Below, in pieces: positions 7,771-10,378 of a DNA stretch of 10,378 bases. Made by a program: the position numbers and the translations under genes. The notes below the pieces were generated by a model. It saw only the letters and a program-made list of their open reading frames with translations, was not told the origin of the DNA and did not search any database. Origin of the DNA: DATAFT01 sp035544635 (lineage in GTDB: Bacteria; Acidobacteriota; Thermoanaerobaculia; Multivoradales; Multivoraceae); the NCBI GenBank assembly GCA_035544635.1, contig DATKDQ010000184.1, forward strand, positions 1 to 10,378, read 5' to 3'. Within the stretch, counting starts at the first letter, position 1. Each line of letters begins with the position of its first letter.

Positions 7771-8831
7771 GGCTCGGCGTCTGACTCGGGTGAAGGCCAC
7801 TCGGCCATCGGAACCGTCGAGCGAACCACGCGCACGCCAGCGCGCCGGCATCGATCGATCGCCTGCTCCGCCGGCTCGGTGAAATCGGCGAGGTAGCGTC
7901 CGGGCGAGGTGGGATCGGGCACGGTAACCGCCGACATGCAGTCCTCCAGCACGTAGACCCTCCTTGCCAGCGCCGGGTCGTGCTCCTCGATCCAGGCCAG
8001 CAGGTCCTCGAGCGTGTTCTTGACGCAGTGACTCGCGGCCTGGCCGGCAATCACCAGCCGGTCGGCGCCGAGGAGCTTCTCCGCCAGCCGGGAGGCGACC
8101 TCGGCCAACGCAGTGCCATCGTGCGCCGTGGTGATCTCCGGCTGGAGCACCGAGTAGTGCTCGGTCAGAACGTTGAGCCCCTTGATCTCGATCGCGGCTT
8201 CGGCGCGGCGTGCGTACGCGTGGAAGAGCCTGGCCTCCTGGACGACTCCGACCATTCCGTGGCCGGGGCTGCCGACGAGGCAGTGCGGCGGCCACAGGTA
8301 GAGCGCGTACCGCCCTCGCCGCTCGAGCTCCTCGCAGTAGTGAAGCGCCTGCCGGCACAGCCACTCGTAGTCGCCTCCGGCCACCCAGGAGGCGAGCTCC
8401 GGCGCCGGCCGCACCTCGCCCGCTCGGACCTCGGCAGCCGTGACCGTGCGATGCGGCCCCGGCATCTCGCCGTTGGCGTCGCGCCAGAACGTCGGCGAAA
8501 AGATGTGGTGCGCGAGGTGACTGTCCAGGGTCGAGAGCGTGGCCGTCACGCCCGCGAGGTTGCGGTAGAGGAAGGCGGCCACCCTGCGATTGTCGTCGAC
8601 GGCGCCGCGCCCGCTGCGGCCCGCGACGTAGAGCGCGCCCTCGGGAAAGCAGAAGTCCTTCTGCAGGTCGACGAGCAAGAGGAGGGTGCTCTCGGAGTCG
8701 GAGCCGGCGGGCGGTAGCCGGTGCCGCACCGCCCACTCGGCAGCCGCCTCGAGGACCGCCGCCGGATCCGGATCGTAGTGAAAGTCGTCGGCCCGAGCGG
8801 GGTCGAACAGGTCCGGGAGAGGGAGCTCCAT
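7761..8831 (-). CDS. Nicotinamidase-like cysteine hydrolase (isochorismatase superfamily), enlarged form
   Basis: The 356-residue protein carries the full nicotinamidase active site. The catalytic triad is D55 ('LLLLVDLQKDF'), K217 ('IEIKGLNVLTEHYS') and C269 ('AASHCVKNTLEDLL'). The metal ligands are D103 and H105 ('STLDSHLAHHIF') and H183 ('LWPPHCLVGSPGHG'), the last closely matching PncA's 'WPxHCVxGTPG'. Deamidation of nicotinamide to nicotinic acid, or of a related amide, is therefore likely. The protein is much longer than ordinary PncA (about 180-215 residues): it has about 48 residues before the core and a long segment (about 112-178) between the two halves of the metal site. I chose the ATG at 8831; a GTG at 8924 would add 31 residues that look non-conserved, though GAGGGGAG precedes it. 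The gene overlaps the nucleotidase gene by 10 bp, and it is divergent from groES. Family is secure, substrate less so. Confidence 0.85.
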   Translation of the reverse strand: MELPLPDLFDPARADDFHYDPDPAAVLEAAAEWAVRHRLPPAGSDSESTLLLLVDLQKDFCFPEGALYVAGRSGRGAVDDNRRVAAFLYRNLAGVTATLSTLDSHLAHHIFSPTFWRDANGEMPGPHRTVTAAEVRAGEVRPAPELASWVAGGDYEWLCRQALHYCEELERRGRYALYLWPPHCLVGSPGHGMVGVVQEARLFHAYARRAEAAIEIKGLNVLTEHYSVLQPEITTAHDGTALAEVASRLAEKLLGADRLVIAGQAASHCVKNTLEDLLAWIEEHDPALARRVYVLEDCMSAVTVPDPTSPGRYLADFTEPAEQAIDRCRRAGVRVVRSTVPMAEWPSPESDAEPCS

Positions 8832-8951
8832 GCGCGGCTTCGGCGAAACGCGGGCAGCGAGGAATCCGAAACGGGCGTATGCTAGCCGATCCCTGCCGGG
8901 TGGCGCCCCGAGCTGGCCCGACACGGCTCCCCTCAGAGGCCCTTCACCCCC

Positions 8952-8979
8952 TTGACAGGGGCGGTTTCCCGGCTATACT
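8952..8979 (+). promoter_or_regulatory. Sigma70-type promoter of groES-groEL
   Basis: A perfect -35 TTGACA (8952-8957), a 16-bp spacer and TATACT (8974-8979, five of six) form a strong housekeeping promoter. The expected start site near 8986 falls inside the CIRCE operator. A short dyad CCCCT-TGAC-AGGGG (8948-8961) is centred on the -35 box. Confidence 0.88.
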
Positions 8980-8981
8980 TG

Positions 8982-9008
8982 CTAGCACTCGTCGGCAGTG
9001 AGTGCTAA
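8982..9008 (+). promoter_or_regulatory. CIRCE operator (HrcA binding site)
   Basis: CTAGCACTC (8982-8990), nine bases, then GAGTGCTAA (9000-9008) match the CIRCE consensus TTAGCACTC-N9-GAGTGCTAA at 17 of 18 arm positions. The only deviation is C for T in the first base. It directly follows the -10 box, so bound HrcA would block initiation; heat-inactivated HrcA would release it. CIRCE upstream of groESL is widespread, and HrcA itself is not in this window. Confidence 0.96.
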
Positions 9009-9083
9009 CAGCGACGAGCATCCGCCTACCCCGGAGATCGCTCCGCCCAGTATTCGGAGTAGTTTCGAAAAGGAGGAAGCCAG

Positions 9084-9371
9084 GTGAAAGTTCGTCCACT
9101 GCAGGATCGCGTTCTCATCAAGCGCGTCGAAGAGCAGGAGCAGGTGCGCGGCGGCATCATCATCCCGGACACCGCCAAGGAGAAGCCGCAGGAGGCCGAG
9201 GTCGTGGCCGTCGGTCCCGGCAAGCTCGATGACGACGGCAAGCGCCAGCCGATCGACGTCAAGGTCGGCGACAAGGTGCTGGTCGGCAAGTACTCCGGCT
9301 CCGACATCAAGATCGACGGCGAAGACTACGTCATCGTGCGCGAGGACGAGATCCTCGCGGTCGTCGCGTAG
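9084..9371 (+). CDS. groES: Co-chaperonin GroES (Hsp10)
   Basis: This 95-residue protein forms the heptameric lid of the GroEL chamber in the cytoplasm. It begins 'KVRPLQDRVLIKRVEE', continues into the mobile loop 'EEQEQVRGGIIIPDTAKEKP' that contacts GroEL, and ends 'EDYVIVREDEILAVVA', all standard for the family and of normal length. The start is GTG at 9084, fixed by AAGGAGG (9070-9076) seven bases upstream. The gene is first in the groESL operon, under the promoter at 8952-8979 and the CIRCE element, with a leader of about 98 nt. Confidence 0.98.
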   Translation: MKVRPLQDRVLIKRVEEQEQVRGGIIIPDTAKEKPQEAEVVAVGPGKLDDDGKRQPIDVKVGDKVLVGKYSGSDIKIDGEDYVIVREDEILAVVA

Positions 9372-9375
9372 CTCA

Positions 9376-9397
9376 GGAAGTGGTGCTTACCATTTCC
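9376..9397 (+). other. Hairpin in the groES-groEL spacer
   Basis: GGAAGTGGT (9376-9384) pairs with ACCATTTCC (9389-9397) around the loop GCTT, giving nine pairs with one G-U wobble, starting five bases after the groES stop. There is no following T-tract. It may protect the 3' end of a groES fragment, mark a processing site, or attenuate readthrough, which would let the two chaperonin proteins be made in different amounts. Confidence 0.5.
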
Positions 9398-9485
9398 ACC
9401 GCTACCGATGACTTCGGCGCCGCGGACGGCGCATCCGGAACCTAAAGACAGGCAAGGCACAACCCAGCTCAGGAGGCACGAGTCA

Positions 9486-10378
<893 letters not shown>

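Noticed and set aside
7771..8736. Upstream extension of the CysQ-like frame giving a 646-residue protein
   Set aside because: The extension runs inside the nicotinamidase-like gene in another frame and is low-complexity; the conserved domain starts after the ATG at 7770.
8832..8924. 31-residue extension of the nicotinamidase-like protein from a GTG at 8924
   Set aside because: The extra residues look non-conserved and the ATG at 8831 already leaves a long N-terminal region. Not fully excluded, since GAGGGGAG precedes the GTG.

Overview
This is a GC-rich bacterial chromosomal window with tightly packed genes, mostly housekeeping. It holds eight protein genes plus a ninth cut by the right edge (groEL); the first (rnd) is cut by the left edge. 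I see no tRNA, rRNA, CRISPR array, transposase or integrase. The combination of a CIRCE-controlled groESL operon, a long mycobacterial-type NAD+ synthetase, a sulfatase-like protein ending in an 'LRSLGYL' tail, and very high third-position GC would fit an Acidobacteriota or deltaproteobacteria-like lineage. That placement is an inference of low confidence.

Layout: (1) Positions 1-1130, minus: RNase D (rnd), missing only its last residues. (2) Positions 1131-1356: divergent intergenic region with a 16-bp palindrome. (3) Positions 1357-3732, plus: a probable two-gene unit of a MobA-like nucleotidyltransferase, whose start codon sits inside a perfect 27-bp tandem duplication, and an exported alkaline-phosphatase-superfamily (sulfatase-like) hydrolase with Thr in the nucleophile position. 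(4) A 19-bp perfect hairpin lies between these genes and the convergent nadE and overlaps the nadE stop codon. (5) Positions 3846-5897, minus: glutamine-dependent NAD+ synthetase with both catalytic domains intact. (6) Positions 6036-6470, minus: an Hsp20 small heat-shock protein with a near-consensus vegetative promoter and an AT-rich upstream island. (7) Positions 6796-8831, minus: a translationally overlapping pair, a CysQ/Hal2-like 3'(2'),5'-bisphosphate nucleotidase preceded by an enlarged nicotinamidase-type cysteine hydrolase. (8) Positions 8952-10378, plus: groES-groEL with a sigma70-type promoter and a perfect CIRCE operator, so HrcA control is expected.

Two themes recur. The first is nucleotide-cofactor metabolism: nadE, the nicotinamidase-like hydrolase and the PAP-type nucleotidase lie within about 5 kb on one strand. 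The second is protein quality control: hsp20 and groESL flank the hydrolase/nucleotidase pair and appear to be controlled differently (no CIRCE at hsp20). I found no evidence of a new multi-gene defence or mobile system. The points most worth a second look are the duplicated start codon, the hairpin over the nadE stop, the enlarged nicotinamidase, the Thr-nucleophile sulfatase-like protein and the AT-rich island upstream of hsp20.
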